The notes: generated by a model from the sequence alone, not told the origin. DNA of 64,000 nt from an uncultured Clostridia bacterium (GCA_934153805.1 CAKPFO010000006.1:1-64000); one strand, 5' to 3'; positions 1 to 8,733 are shown, numbered from the stretch's first letter. Numbers and translations: made by a program.

Positions 1-1271
1 TCTGTAGACATACTTGACATTGCTTTTCTTAAAGCAAATACAGTTTCTAATTCTTTTGGAGTTAATAATTTTTCTTCTTTTCTTGTTCCAGATTTATTTA
101 TATCTATTGCTGGGAAAATACGTTTTTCTGAAAGTGCTCTATTTAAATGTACCTCCATGTTTCCTGTTCCTTTAAATTCCTCAAATATTACATCGTCCAT
201 TCTACTACCTGTTTCTATTAATGATGTAGCAAGTATTGTTAAGCTTCCTCCATGTTCAATATTTCTTGCTGCACCGAAGAACTTTTTAGGTTTATGTAAT
301 GATGCTGGATCTATACCGCCAGATAATGTTCTTCCTGATGAAGGAACTACTAAGTTGTATGCACGTGCAAGTCTAGTGATACTGTCTAATAATATAACAA
401 CATCTTTCTTATGTTCCACAAGTCTTTTAGCTCTTTCTAAGACCATTTCTGCAACTTTTACATGATTTTCTGGTAATTCATCGAAAGTTGAATATATTAC
501 CTCTCCTTTTATAGAACGTTTCATATCTGTTACCTCTTCAGGACGTTCATCAATTAACAATACAATTAATTCTATTTCTGGATTATTAATACTAATGCTA
601 TTAGCAATCTTCTTTAACAATGTAGTTTTTCCTACTTTTGGTGGAGCAACAATTTGTCCTCTTTGTCCCTTTCCTATTGGGCACATTAAATCTATTATTC
701 TCATTGCATATTCATTTGGTGTTGTTTCTAGTCTAATTCTTTCTTCTGGATAGATAGGTGTTAAGTCATCAAATTTAATACGTTTATAGGCTTTTTCAGG
801 AGCATCTCCATTTACTTCTCCTACAAATATTAATGCTGGGAATTTTTCCCCTTCTTTAGGTAGCCTTGCAATACCTTTTACTTTATCTCCCTTATCTAGT
901 CTAAATCTTCTAATTTGAACAGGAGAAACATATATGTCTCTTGGTGTAGATAGATAATTTGAACCTCTTAAAAATCCATATCCATCTGGTAAAATTTCTA
1001 AAACACCTTCAACAATTCTATCATCTTCACTAGTTAGTTTATAACCTTGTCCAGCTTCTAAAACTGGTTCGTCTTCTGCTTGCTCAGCTCTTAATACAGG
1101 GTAAAAACTTCTTTTTGTTTCTGGCTCTGTAGTTTCTTTCTTTTCTTCTTTTTCTGTATTAGAATTAATAATTTCTAATAGTTCTTCTTTTTTTAATTTT
1201 GATACATTTTTTACGCCTTGTTCTTTTGCGATTTGACGTAATTCTACTAATGTTTTGCTCTCTAAATTCAT
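1..1271 (-). CDS. rho: Transcription termination factor Rho (C-terminus outside window)
   Basis: Hexameric RNA-dependent ATPase that ends transcription at untranslated C-rich RNA. The start is ATG at 1271 and the gene runs off the left edge, so about 423 codons are visible. The N-terminus (MNLESKTLVELRQIAKEQG) is a SAP-like Rho_N helical domain, followed by a short charged linker, a cold-shock-like RNA-binding domain (DGYGFLRG, YVSPVQIRRF) and the RecA-type ATPase. The ATPase holds the Rho Walker A segment GQIVAPPKVGKTTLLKK, a Walker B region (DVVILLDSITRLARAYN) and the GGxDP loop (TLSGGIDPASL). Identity is certain; only the extreme C-terminus is missing. The ribosome site (AAAGGGG) lies just upstream. 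Confidence 0.95.
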   Translation of the reverse strand, partial: MNLESKTLVELRQIAKEQGVKNVSKLKKEELLEIINSNTEKEEKKETTEPETKRSFYPVLRAEQAEDEPVLEAGQGYKLTSEDDRIVEGVLEILPDGYGFLRGSNYLSTPRDIYVSPVQIRRFRLDKGDKVKGIARLPKEGEKFPALIFVGEVNGDAPEKAYKRIKFDDLTPIYPEERIRLETTPNEYAMRIIDLMCPIGKGQRGQIVAPPKVGKTTLLKKIANSISINNPEIELIVLLIDERPEEVTDMKRSIKGEVIYSTFDELPENHVKVAEMVLERAKRLVEHKKDVVILLDSITRLARAYNLVVPSSGRTLSGGIDPASLHKPKKFFGAARNIEHGGSLTILATSLIETGSRMDDVIFEEFKGTGNMEVHLNRALSEKRIFPAIDINKSGTRKEEKLLTPKELETVFALRKAMSSMST

Positions 1272-1400
1272 ACAATTAGCCCCTTTCAATTTTTTTGGTT
1301 AATTACCTTATTTAATTGCTTTTTATATTGGATTTCTAAAGAAATTAACTTTTTATATTCTAGGAAAGCTTTTATAGCTTTCTGTAAAAGATAAATATGG

Positions 1401-1448
1401 CAGAATTTAGAATTTGTAGCATCACAAAATCTAAATTCTGATTTTTTT
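1401..1448 (+). terminator. Long hairpin with T-run upstream of rho
   Basis: CAGAATTTAGA (1401-1411) pairs perfectly with TCTAAATTCTG (1430-1440). The next six bases on each side also pair with one mismatch, giving about 17 bp and a 6-nt loop, followed on the plus strand by ATTTTTTTG. It has the form of a plus-strand intrinsic terminator, but no plus-strand gene precedes it. On the minus strand it would fold in the rho leader if rho starts further upstream. A second 7-bp hairpin (GAAAGCT/AGCTTTC) lies near 1362-1382. Confidence 0.5.
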
Positions 1449-1489
1449 GATTAAACTTCATATTTAGTATACCATAAATTGGAAAAAAA

Positions 1490-1521
1490 GTAAAGAAAAA
1501 AATAGAGCTATTCACTCTATT
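1490..1521 (-). terminator. Intrinsic terminator after the yabP-yabQ-divIC operon
   Basis: AATAGAG (1501-1507) and CTCTATT (1515-1521) form a 7-bp stem that overlaps the divIC stop codon. On the minus strand it is followed by a T-rich tract. Confidence 0.7.
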
Positions 1522-1792
1522 TTGTAATATCTATATATACTCTTTCATTAGGTAAATACATTCCTAATTTTTCTCTTGCTACTTTTTCTATGTATTCTGA
1601 AGAATTTACATTTTCTTTTATTTCTAGTAAAGATGTTTTAGTTTCTTCTTCTTTAGCTAGTGATGTTTCGTATTTTTCTACATCACTGTTATATGTATTT
1701 AGCATTTTTTGCTGTGATATAAAAATGTTACAAACATATGCTAAAACTATAAATAATAATATTTTTTTATAATGTTTTTTTAAAAGTTTCAT
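1517..1792 (-). CDS. divIC: DivIC/FtsB-type septum formation initiator protein
   Basis: Small bitopic divisome protein of the FtsB/DivIC family, which bridges FtsL and DivIB at the septum. The 91 residues show a basic N-terminus, one membrane helix (about 10-26), a coiled-coil stretch rich in E/K (about 30-65) and the family signature near the end (YIEKVAREKLGMYLPNE). The gene follows yabP and yabQ, the usual Clostridia/Bacillus order in this sporulation-division cluster. Family assignment is firm; DivIC versus another FtsB-like paralogue is inferred from gene order. Confidence 0.85.
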   Translation of the reverse strand: MKLLKKHYKKILLFIVLAYVCNIFISQQKMLNTYNSDVEKYETSLAKEEETKTSLLEIKENVNSSEYIEKVAREKLGMYLPNERVYIDITK

Positions 1793-1831
1793 AAAATAAA
1801 TCGCTCCAGCTTTCCAATAATTTCCTATATA

Positions 1832-2356
1832 TTATATTTTTCTACATTTCTCTTTTAAATCCTTCTTTCCGTAAGAAAAAAATTTAACTTTTTTTAATTT
1901 TTTTGTCGGTTTTGATATTTTACTGCATATATTTAGAATATTTTTTCTTACATTTATTACTATAAACGAAAAAGGTTTTAAAATCTTTTTTAAAATTCTC
2001 CATAATAACTTTAAAGGATATAAAATGACTTTTTTTACAAAGCATATGATAGATACATTTATTTTAATAAAATATTTACTAATTGTAAAAATGTATATAA
2101 GGATACCAAATGCCAGCCCTACTACTACATAGCTTCTTATTTCTCCGTTGTTAAATTTAAATAGCATAAATAAGAAAAACAAACCGCTAAAAATCCAAAA
2201 AATAATATCTTCTATATATGTAATAATGTCAGGTGTTTTAAAAGATTTTCTTAAAATTCTAAATATGTCAAAAAATATACCAATAGCAATTCCACTAATG
2301 GTAAAAATTAATAATGAATATAATTGCATTGCTACTGTATTATCCAAATTTTTCAC
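1832..2356 (-). CDS. yabQ: Spore cortex biosynthesis protein YabQ
   Basis: Polytopic membrane protein needed for spore cortex formation, placed in the outer forespore membrane in Bacillus. The N-terminal half contains three to four membrane helices with the YabQ pattern (SGIAIGIFFDIFRILRKSF, then IEDIIFWIFSGLFFLF and EIRSYVVVGLAFGILIY). The C-terminal ~70 residues are strongly basic (many K, WRILKKILKPFSF) and probably cytoplasmic. It begins three bases after the stop of yabP, so the two are co-transcribed. The 174-aa length is usual for Clostridia. Expression is expected to be sporulation-specific from family knowledge; no sigma-E site was proven here. Confidence 0.88.
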   Translation of the reverse strand: MKNLDNTVAMQLYSLLIFTISGIAIGIFFDIFRILRKSFKTPDIITYIEDIIFWIFSGLFFLFMLFKFNNGEIRSYVVVGLAFGILIYIFTISKYFIKINVSIICFVKKVILYPLKLLWRILKKILKPFSFIVINVRKNILNICSKISKPTKKLKKVKFFSYGKKDLKEKCRKI

Positions 2357-2359
2357 CTT

Positions 2360-2656
2360 CTATTTAAATATTTTGCCAAGTAATCCAGATGATTTCTTAT
2401 CTAAATCATTTTCACTGTAGGCTAAGTTGTAAATTTCGCCTTCTACGATTACTTCTGATGTATCTATGCTTAACTTGTTAATTCGTAGGTTGTCTCCCTT
2501 TACTGTTAACAGTCCTAGTTCTGTTTCTACAATTACAACTTGATCATCAAAACTAAGAACATCTAATACTCCAGATATACTAAGCTTTTCTCTGTTTTCT
2601 AGTACTAGATTTTGAATAATAGAATTATTGGTTGTTTTTCTTTCATCAATCGGCAT
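2360..2656 (-). CDS. yabP: Sporulation protein YabP
   Basis: Forespore-encasement/cortex protein of the YabP family, which works with YabQ. The 98 residues carry the domain core: a beta-rich segment starting NLVLENREKLSISGVLDVLS, then DDQVVIVETELGLLTVKGDN and LSIDTSEVIVEGEIYNLAY. A good ribosome site (AAGGAGGAATCCAA before the ATG) fixes the start at 2656. It is the first gene of a three-gene minus-strand unit with yabQ and divIC that ends at the terminator near 1490-1521. Confidence 0.9.
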   Translation of the reverse strand: MPIDERKTTNNSIIQNLVLENREKLSISGVLDVLSFDDQVVIVETELGLLTVKGDNLRINKLSIDTSEVIVEGEIYNLAYSENDLDKKSSGLLGKIFK

Positions 2657-2810
2657 TTGGATTCCTCCTTATATATTTTTAGAAGTTTTTTATTAATAAA
2701 GAACTTCTTGTTAATAAATATATATTCAGGTCTTGTCTATTTTAGAACAAAAGATTATATTTGAGTCTATATAAAATTATGCATCTCCTTTAGAAACTTT
2801 AAATGTAATA

Positions 2811-2849
2811 AAATAAAAAAGAACAAATCCTTAATTTAAGATTTGTCCT
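2811..2849 (-). terminator. Intrinsic terminator after the 2856-3506 membrane protein
   Basis: GAACAAATC (2821-2829) pairs with GATTTGTCC (2840-2848), with one G-U. On the minus strand it is followed by TTTTTTATTTTATT. It lies directly after the stop of the membrane protein gene. Confidence 0.75.
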
Positions 2850-2855
2850 TACGAT

Positions 2856-3506
2856 TTAAAAGGCTATAAGAGTTATTAATATTAAAATCCATATTAATAT
2901 AAACAAACCAGCTTTTATAAGTAGCCTTTTTAGTTTGTATTCTCTTGCTTTTTCTATATTTTTCACATTCTTTTCTGGCATTAGTTCAAAGTTGTTTAAA
3001 AATTTTTCTAAATCTTTTTGATTTACAAATAATATTGGCAATTCTACATTGCTAATGTTTCCATTTGGAGCTTTATATAATATTATTAGTCTAAAATATT
3101 CTCTCTTTTTTATAAATATGCGTTCATATTTTTTGTCGATAAATACATTTTTTAAGTCTTTGTATGCAATTATAATTTCTTGCATGTTTGTTTTTATGCT
3201 CATGTTATTATTTTTACAACTAATTGTAAAAGTGTTGCAATATATAGAGAACATAAGAATTAAGGCATACATAAAAAGTACTAAACTCAATAATCGCATA
3301 TTTGAATGGAATGTAATTACCAAGATTACTGCAATTAAAATTAGTATTATAGGTATAAGTTTAGGATAAGATTTTATTAAGTTACCTACTCTTGCTTTAA
3401 AGATTATATTGCTATTAACATCCTTTATTTCTTGTAATTTTCTGTTTTTAGTTTTTTCATATAATATATTTAATTTGCTTTTACTTGTTTTTTTACTTTT
3501 CTTCAT
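2856..3506 (-). CDS. Hypothetical membrane protein with PH-like (YcxB-type) middle
   Basis: A 216-residue protein not recognised with certainty. It has a lysine-rich N-terminus, two close membrane helices (about 48-67 and 70-90), a soluble stretch of beta-type segments (CNTFTISCKNNNMSIKTN, IAYKDLKNVFIDKKYERIFI) and a C-terminal helix (about 195-214). The pattern of two helices followed by a 'bPH_2/YcxB-like' strand domain with a tyrosine before the loop is compatible with that family, but this is inference. The gene stands alone between prfB and the yab cluster and has its own terminator. Confidence 0.55.
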   Translation of the reverse strand: MKKSKKTSKSKLNILYEKTKNRKLQEIKDVNSNIIFKARVGNLIKSYPKLIPIILILIAVILVITFHSNMRLLSLVLFMYALILMFSIYCNTFTISCKNNNMSIKTNMQEIIIAYKDLKNVFIDKKYERIFIKKREYFRLIILYKAPNGNISNVELPILFVNQKDLEKFLNNFELMPEKNVKNIEKAREYKLKRLLIKAGLFILIWILILITLIAF

Positions 3507-3563
3507 TATTTTATTCCTTCTTTTGAGTTCAAATTTAAATTTAGCATAGTTTGAATTGCGTTC

Positions 3564-4671
3564 CTATTGCTGATTATTATATTTTAAATAGCTATCAATA
3601 AATCCGTTTAGATCTCCATCCATCACTGCTTGTACATTGCCAACCTCATAATTTGTTCTGTGATCCTTTACCATTGTATATGGGCAAAATACATAGGAAC
3701 GAATTTGACTTCCCCATGCTATATCCATTTGATTTCCCTTCAAATCCTCTATTTTGTCCTTATGTTCTTTTTCTTTTCTATCAAGTAATTTAGACTTTAA
3801 CATTTTCATTGCTGTCTCTCTATTTTGAATTTGTGAACGTTCTGATTGGCAAGACACTACTGTATTTGTAGGAATATGTGTAATTCTAACTGCTGAAGAA
3901 GTTTTATTTATATGTTGTCCACCTGCTCCAGAAGCTCTATATGTGTCTATTCTTAAGTCATCTGGATTTATATCTATTTCAATATCTTCTGTTATTTCTG
4001 GCAAAACTTCTAATGAAGCAAATGATGTATGTCTCCTTCCGCCACTGTCAAAAGGAGATATTCTAACTAGTCTATGTACCCCCATCTCCCCTTTTAAATA
4101 TCCATATGCATATGGTCCGGAAATTAATGCAGTTACACTTTTTATTCCAGCTTCGTCTCCCTCTAAATAGTCTAATTCTTTTACCTCATAACCATTATCT
4201 AAAGCCCATCTTGTGTACATTCTATAAAGCATTTGAACCCAATCACAGCTTTCTGTTCCGCCTGCACCAGGGTGTAAAGTTATTATTGCATTATTTGCAT
4301 CATATTTTCCAGAAAGAAGAGTATTTATTTCTAATTTTTCTATACTTTTTTCTAATTCTTTTATCGAAATATTTAGTTCTCTTTCTAAAGATTCATCAGT
4401 CTCAATTGATAATATTTCATTTAGCTCTATAGCATCTGCTAAATTATTATGAATTCTTTTATATTCTTCAGTTTTACTTTTTATATTGTTTATATCTTTA
4501 AGTACAGCAGATGATGTTTTGCTATCGTTCCAAAAATCTGCTACAGTTGTTTTATCTTCTAATTCTTTTAGATTTTGTTCTAATTTTGTGATGTCAAAGA
4601 GACTCACCCAATTGTTGCAATTTTATTTTTAAAGAATTTAATATTCTTTTATTTTCTTCAAAATCTATCAC
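3564..4671 (-). CDS. prfB: Peptide chain release factor 2, with programmed +1 frameshift
   Basis: Class I release factor recognising UGA and UAA. The downstream frame shows the RF2 SPF anticodon-like motif (VRISPFDSGGRRHTSF) and the catalytic GGQ loop (RASGAGGQHINKTSSAVR). An upstream frame starts with GTG at 4671 (MIDFEENKRILNSLKIKLQQ), preceded by AGGGGAG. It reads 25 codons to an in-frame TGA at 4594-4596 within CTTTGAC. A +1 shift joins it to DITKLEQNLKELEDK, giving about 367 aa, the usual RF2 length. The start at 4607 in the second frame alone would lack the N-terminus. The ttcA stop lies 12 bases upstream, inside the ribosome site, so the pair is probably translationally coupled. Confidence 0.93.
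4594..4608 (-). promoter_or_regulatory. RF2 programmed frameshift site
   Basis: On the minus strand the order is GGTGAG, three bases (TCT), then CTT TGA C. This matches the known prfB recoding signal: an internal Shine-Dalgarno-like element three bases before a CUU-UGA-C slippery stop. Low RF2 allows the +1 slip, so RF2 controls its own synthesis. The mechanism is taken from the known bacterial family; the sequence match is direct. Confidence 0.9.
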
Positions 4672-4683
4672 TTTATCACTCCC

Positions 4684-5562
4684 CTACTCTTTGCTTGAAT
4701 AATCTTTTTCCTTTTCATATTTTATGTGTTGTACACCTTTTTTATCATAATCATCTAGAAAATGATGTACCTCACCATCTTTTACATAGGAAATAATTGT
4801 GTTTAAATTTACATTTTTGGCGCTATTGTATATGTTCATATCTACTTTATCGTATATTTTTCTTAATTGTTTTAATAATTGCTTCATTTCTGCTCTTTTA
4901 GAACCTATAAGATTATCTCTATTAATATTTTCTGTAACCTTACATGCACATTGTAAAAAATCTAATTTATTTCTTTCTTTCCATTTTATAATGTTTTCCT
5001 CTTTTACATAGTATAGAGGTCTAATTAATTCCATTCCTTCATGAAAAGTGCTATGCAATTTAGGCATCATTGTTTGCATTTGAGAACCATATAACATTCC
5101 CATAAGTATTGTTTCTACAACATCATCAAAATGGTGCCCAAGTGCAATCTTATTACATCCTAATTCTTTCGCTTTTCTATATAAATGACCTCTTCTCATT
5201 CTTGCACAAACATAGCAAGGATGATCATCTATTTTCTCTACCACCTCAAAGATATTGCTTTCAAACATTGTAATTGGTATATTTAACAATTTTGCATTAC
5301 TTATTATTTTTTGTTTATTTATTTCGTTATATCCAGGGTTCATTACAAGAAATACTAGCTCAAAGTTGATTTTACCATGTCTTTGCAACTCTTGCATGCA
5401 TTTAGCAAGTAGCATAGAGTCCTTTCCACCAGATATACATACAGCAATTTTATCTCCGTCTTGTATCATTTCAAATTCTCTAATTCCTTTTGTGAATTGA
5501 TTCCATATTTTTTTACGATATGTAGTCATAATGCTTCTTTCTATTTCTTCATGTGTTTCCAC
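4684..5562 (-). CDS. ttcA: TtcA-family tRNA 2-thiolation PP-loop ATPase
   Basis: Adenylates and thiolates cytidine in tRNA using an iron-sulphur cluster. The PP-loop SGGKDS is at about residues 44-49. The TtcA-type cysteine pair CYVCARMRRG sits in the middle and a further CAC motif follows (KLDFLQCACKVTE). GHHFDDVVETILM is the conserved second ATPase segment. At 292 aa it is the length of TtcA-like proteins in Clostridia, though some of this group act at other tRNA positions. The start is GTG at 5562 behind AAAGGA at long spacing; ATG at codon 13 is possible. It precedes prfB by 12 bases. Confidence 0.8.
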   Translation of the reverse strand: METHEEIERSIMTTYRKKIWNQFTKGIREFEMIQDGDKIAVCISGGKDSMLLAKCMQELQRHGKINFELVFLVMNPGYNEINKQKIISNAKLLNIPITMFESNIFEVVEKIDDHPCYVCARMRRGHLYRKAKELGCNKIALGHHFDDVVETILMGMLYGSQMQTMMPKLHSTFHEGMELIRPLYYVKEENIIKWKERNKLDFLQCACKVTENINRDNLIGSKRAEMKQLLKQLRKIYDKVDMNIYNSAKNVNLNTIISYVKDGEVHHFLDDYDKKGVQHIKYEKEKDYSSKE

Positions 5563-5668
5563 TTTCTATTTCATTCCTTTCAAACGGTGTTACCTTATTA
5601 TATGTATATTAACCTATGATATTTCAATAAATTTTCTCTTATTATAACATTTTTTTACATACACATAT

Positions 5669-6448
5669 CTATTTTTTTATACAATCTAATTTGCTTTTTG
5701 AAATAATATCTTTAATAACCTCTCCTGCTATCATTAACCCTGCTACTGAAGGAACAAAAGATATGCTTCCAGGTACTTGATTTCTTTCAGCACATTTTCT
5801 TTTTGTTCCTGGAGGGCAAATGCAATTAGTTTTGCAACTGCACTCTAAAGTTTCATCTGGTTTAATTGGCTCTTCTTTAGAATATATTACTTTTAGGCTG
5901 TCAACTTCCCTCTTTCTTAATTCTTTTCTCATAACTTTAGCAAGTGGACATATACTTGTTTTATAAATATCTGTAATCTCAAATCTTGAAGGGTCAAGCT
6001 TGTTTCCTGTCCCCATAGCAGAAATTATTGGAATATTTAACTTTTTACATTGCATTACAAGTTCAATTTTAGCAGTCACAGTATCAACGCAATCTACTAC
6101 ATATGACAAGCTTTCATTTATAATATTAGTTTCAGAATTTGGCATATAAAATTCTTGGTAAGTTTCTACATTAGCTTTGGGATTTATTTCTAAAATTCGT
6201 TCTTTTGCTACATCTACTTTATATTTTCCTATTGTTTTTCTGGTTGCTATTATTTGTCTATTTAAATTAGTTAAACAAATTTTATCATCATCTATTAATA
6301 CAAAATTTGATACTCCAGCTCTAACTAAGCCTTCTACAACAAATGAGCCTACTCCTCCTATTCCGAATATGGCTACCTTTGCATTATTTAATTTTTCTAT
6401 TCCTTCTTTTCCTATTAATAATTCCGTTCTTGAAAATTGATTTAGCAT
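5669..6448 (-). CDS. tcdA: tRNA threonylcarbamoyladenosine dehydratase (TcdA/CsdL)
   Basis: E1-like ThiF/MoeB-superfamily enzyme that cyclises t6A37 of ANN-decoding tRNAs to ct6A. The nucleotide-binding loop GIGGVGSFVVEGLVRAGV is near residues 29-46. It is followed by DDDKICLTNLNRQ, which places the adenylate-binding arginine, and by DCVDTVTAKIELV. A later run CSCKTNCICPPGTKRKC is cysteine-rich, more so than in most relatives, and could bind metal. The C-terminal GSISFVPSVAGLMIAGEVIKD is typical. At 259 aa the length is normal. A consensus sigma-A promoter lies just upstream. Confidence 0.88.
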   Translation of the reverse strand: MLNQFSRTELLIGKEGIEKLNNAKVAIFGIGGVGSFVVEGLVRAGVSNFVLIDDDKICLTNLNRQIIATRKTIGKYKVDVAKERILEINPKANVETYQEFYMPNSETNIINESLSYVVDCVDTVTAKIELVMQCKKLNIPIISAMGTGNKLDPSRFEITDIYKTSICPLAKVMRKELRKREVDSLKVIYSKEEPIKPDETLECSCKTNCICPPGTKRKCAERNQVPGSISFVPSVAGLMIAGEVIKDIISKSKLDCIKK

Positions 6449-6480
6449 TTTATTATATTCCTTCCTTAAATTTCTTTAAT

Positions 6481-6509
6481 ATTATACTATAGTAAAGTTG
6501 ATTTATCAA
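6481..6509 (-). promoter_or_regulatory. Sigma-A promoter of tcdA
   Basis: Minus strand: TTGATA, 17-bp spacer, TATAAT, about 33 bases before the tcdA start. Near-consensus boxes and ideal spacing. Confidence 0.75.
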
Positions 6510-6560
6510 TATATTTAAACTTTTAAAATACTGGTTTCTACAATTTTTTCATTATAAAGT

Positions 6561-6601
6561 CAAAATAGGTAGAAAACTTAAAAAGTCTTCTACCTATTTT
6601 G
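6561..6601 (-). terminator. Hairpin after ftsH
   Basis: CAAAATAGGTAGAA (6561-6574) and TTCTACCTATTTTG (6588-6601) are perfectly complementary, 14 bp with a 13-nt loop, 18 bases after the ftsH stop. The T-run is short (four), so it may terminate weakly or work from both sides. Confidence 0.7.
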
Positions 6602-6619
6602 CATTACTATTTAGTTCTT

Positions 6620-8317
6620 CTAGATTCCGTAATTACTAAAAATCTCTTCGATTTCTTCACGTGCAAGGTATTGCTTTTGCATTAAGCGGTTGGATAATTC
6701 TGTTAGCACATCTTTTCTTTGCTGTAATGATTTAAAGGCCTCATCATTGGCTTCAGCTACAACCTTATTTACATCTTTGATTGTAATTTCAGATAATTTA
6801 TCATTAAATGCTTCGTTGCCATTTATGCATACTAACTTAGAATGTCCCATTGCGTAATTATTAATCATTTTATAAGCTAACTCCGTAGCTCTTTGCAAAT
6901 CATCAGCAGCTCCAGTTGAAATTTCACCCAGCATTACTTTTTCAGCAGCTCTACCACCCAATATTTCTTTGATTTTGTTAATTAGTTGCTGCTTTTCTAC
7001 TAATATTTCATCCTTTTCGTTAATTAATGTGTATCCTCCTGAAGTTCCTCTAGGTATTATAGAAATTTCAAGAACTTGCTCATTAGCAGCTATTCTTGCA
7101 AGAACAGCGTGACCAGCCTCATGAATTGCTATTGCCTTTTTAGTATCTTCGTCTATTGATATGTTCTTTTTCTGAACTCCCAACATTACTTTAACAATAG
7201 ATTCATTTATTTCTTCATTGCCTATATACTCCTTTTCACCTCTGGCTGCTAAAATTGCAGATTCATTTAAGATATTGCTTAAATCAGCACCAGTTAACCC
7301 TGTTGTCTTTTTTGCAATCTCTTCTAAAGAAACATCTTCTGCTAATTTTTTGTTCTTAGAATGAATTTTTAAAATTTCCTTTCTTGCATTTTCATCTGGC
7401 ATAGGCACATAAATATGTCTATCAAATCTGCCTGGTCGTGTAATTGCAGGGTCTAAAACCTCATAATTATTAGTAGCTGCTATTATAATAATATTATCTT
7501 CGCTGCTATCAATACCATCCATCTCCTCCAGAAGCTGATTCAACGTCTGCTCACTGTAATTATGCTCTCTATATCTTTCTTTTGCAACAGAATCAATTTC
7601 GTCAATAAAGATAATGCATGGAGAGGCTTTTCGAGCTTTCTCAAATAGGCTCCTTACTCTTAAAGCACCTACACCTACGTATATTTCGTCAAAACTCGAG
7701 CCATTTACTGCAAAAAATGGAACTTTTGCTTCGCCTGCAATGGCTTTTGCAAGCAATGTTTTTCCTGTTCCAGGCTTTCCATACAATAGAACTCCTTTTG
7801 GAATTTTAGCACCGATTTTTTCGAATTTTTTTGGATTCTGTAAAAATTCAACAATTTCTTCAAGCTCGTACCTTTCTTCATCAATTCCAGCAACATCTTC
7901 AAATGTTAAATCAGAATGGTATTGCTCTATTTTCATGTTTCCAAAATTTGCAGAAGCTGAAACTACTATTGAAATAAAAATGATAAGTACAATAAAAAGT
8001 GCAATCTTAATAATAAATTTTAGATTTCTAATATTGTACTCTATGTAGTTTCCTTTTTCTAACTGTTCGGTAACCAAACTACTAATTTCATCAGCACTAG
8101 AAACATTCGTACTGCAGACTGAACCGTCTTTTAACTCAATCTTTGCCTTTCCGTTTTGGCTATTGACCGTTAGCTTTGCTACTTTGCCGTCCTGGATATA
8201 GCTTATGGCTTCGGTATAAGATATTTTCCGGGTATTTCGGTGACAGAAAAATACTATTCCAAAAGTAGCCACTAAAAGCAATAAAACAATTACAAGATAT
8301 TTCCGCCTTTTTTTCAT
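6620..8317 (-). CDS. ftsH: ATP-dependent zinc metalloprotease FtsH
   Basis: Membrane-anchored AAA+ protease that extracts and degrades membrane and regulatory proteins. Two membrane helices (about 7-24 and 103-122) enclose a short external domain. The AAA module follows with Walker A GKPGTGKTLLAKA (180-192), Walker B IIFIDEID and the SRH TRPGRFDRHI. The M41 domain has HEAGH (399-403) and the third zinc ligand region GAADDLQRAT. At 565 aa it lacks the long C-terminal tail of many FtsH proteins. The first ~220 bp are visibly richer in GC than neighbours, suggesting a transferred or recombinant N-terminus. A strong promoter lies upstream and a hairpin after the stop. Confidence 0.93.
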   Translation of the reverse strand: MKKRRKYLVIVLLLLVATFGIVFFCHRNTRKISYTEAISYIQDGKVAKLTVNSQNGKAKIELKDGSVCSTNVSSADEISSLVTEQLEKGNYIEYNIRNLKFIIKIALFIVLIIFISIVVSASANFGNMKIEQYHSDLTFEDVAGIDEERYELEEIVEFLQNPKKFEKIGAKIPKGVLLYGKPGTGKTLLAKAIAGEAKVPFFAVNGSSFDEIYVGVGALRVRSLFEKARKASPCIIFIDEIDSVAKERYREHNYSEQTLNQLLEEMDGIDSSEDNIIIIAATNNYEVLDPAITRPGRFDRHIYVPMPDENARKEILKIHSKNKKLAEDVSLEEIAKKTTGLTGADLSNILNESAILAARGEKEYIGNEEINESIVKVMLGVQKKNISIDEDTKKAIAIHEAGHAVLARIAANEQVLEISIIPRGTSGGYTLINEKDEILVEKQQLINKIKEILGGRAAEKVMLGEISTGAADDLQRATELAYKMINNYAMGHSKLVCINGNEAFNDKLSEITIKDVNKVVAEANDEAFKSLQQRKDVLTELSNRLMQKQYLAREEIEEIFSNYGI

Positions 8318-8382
8318 AATTACTCATCCTTTCTTAAATACTTAATTAAGTTTTTGAGGTACATAATATTTTTTGTGGACTC

Positions 8383-8411
8383 ATTATATTACATTTTTAT
8401 ACATTTTTCAA
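8383..8411 (-). promoter_or_regulatory. Sigma-A promoter of ftsH
   Basis: Minus strand: TTGAAA, 17-bp spacer, TATAAT, 66 bases upstream of the ftsH ATG. Confidence 0.75.
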
Positions 8412-8464
8412 TATTTTATGTAGATTTAATTTTATTTAATTTTCTTCCTTCAAGTTGTTGCTAA

Positions 8465-8695
8465 TATTACAGCCAAGCATTTCCTTTTAAAGGTTTAAAC
8501 TTATTTTCTATGAGGGCCTTTATTCCTTTAGATTTGAATGAGCTTTGTCAAAAATTAGTTGAAGTAGATGGACTTCACTTTTTAAAAGGTGGCGGCCATA
8601 GCTACTCAGCCGGTTTAACTGCTACAGGGAACTATGAAGATATCCTTCATAGCTTATATCTTCAATTAGATGCAGCATTGGCGTCGTTGGCATAA
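8465..8695 (+). pseudogene. Remnant of a DHH/DHHA1-type phosphoesterase C-terminus
   Basis: An open frame of about 76 codons with an ATG only at 8510 and no ribosome site before it. The residues FLKGGGHSYSAGL resemble the GGGH...AG signature closing DHHA1 domains of RecJ-like and nano-RNase phosphoesterases, preceded by a matching helix (FIPLDLNELCQKL). No DHH catalytic half exists upstream; a TAA lies at 8462-8464. GC is clearly above the surroundings and a strong terminator follows. It is best read as the 3' end of a lost gene. Family assignment rests on one motif. Confidence 0.4.
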
Positions 8696-8700
8696 AAATA

Positions 8701-8733
8701 AAAATCCAAGGGTCAGTCACCCTTGGATTTTTT
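8701..8733 (+). terminator. Strong terminator after the 8465-8695 remnant
   Basis: AAAATCCAAGGG (8701-8712) pairs with CCCTTGGATTTT (8720-8731), extended by one more pair, then TT. It has T-runs in both directions, so it could also serve the minus-strand gene ending at 8854. Confidence 0.85.

Noticed and set aside
157..465. 102-codon plus-strand frame inside rho
   Set aside because: It is antisense to conserved Rho residues and has no ribosome site.
7614..8048. Plus-strand open frames within ftsH
   Set aside because: They mirror the conserved AAA coding sequence, lack ribosome sites and show no family features.
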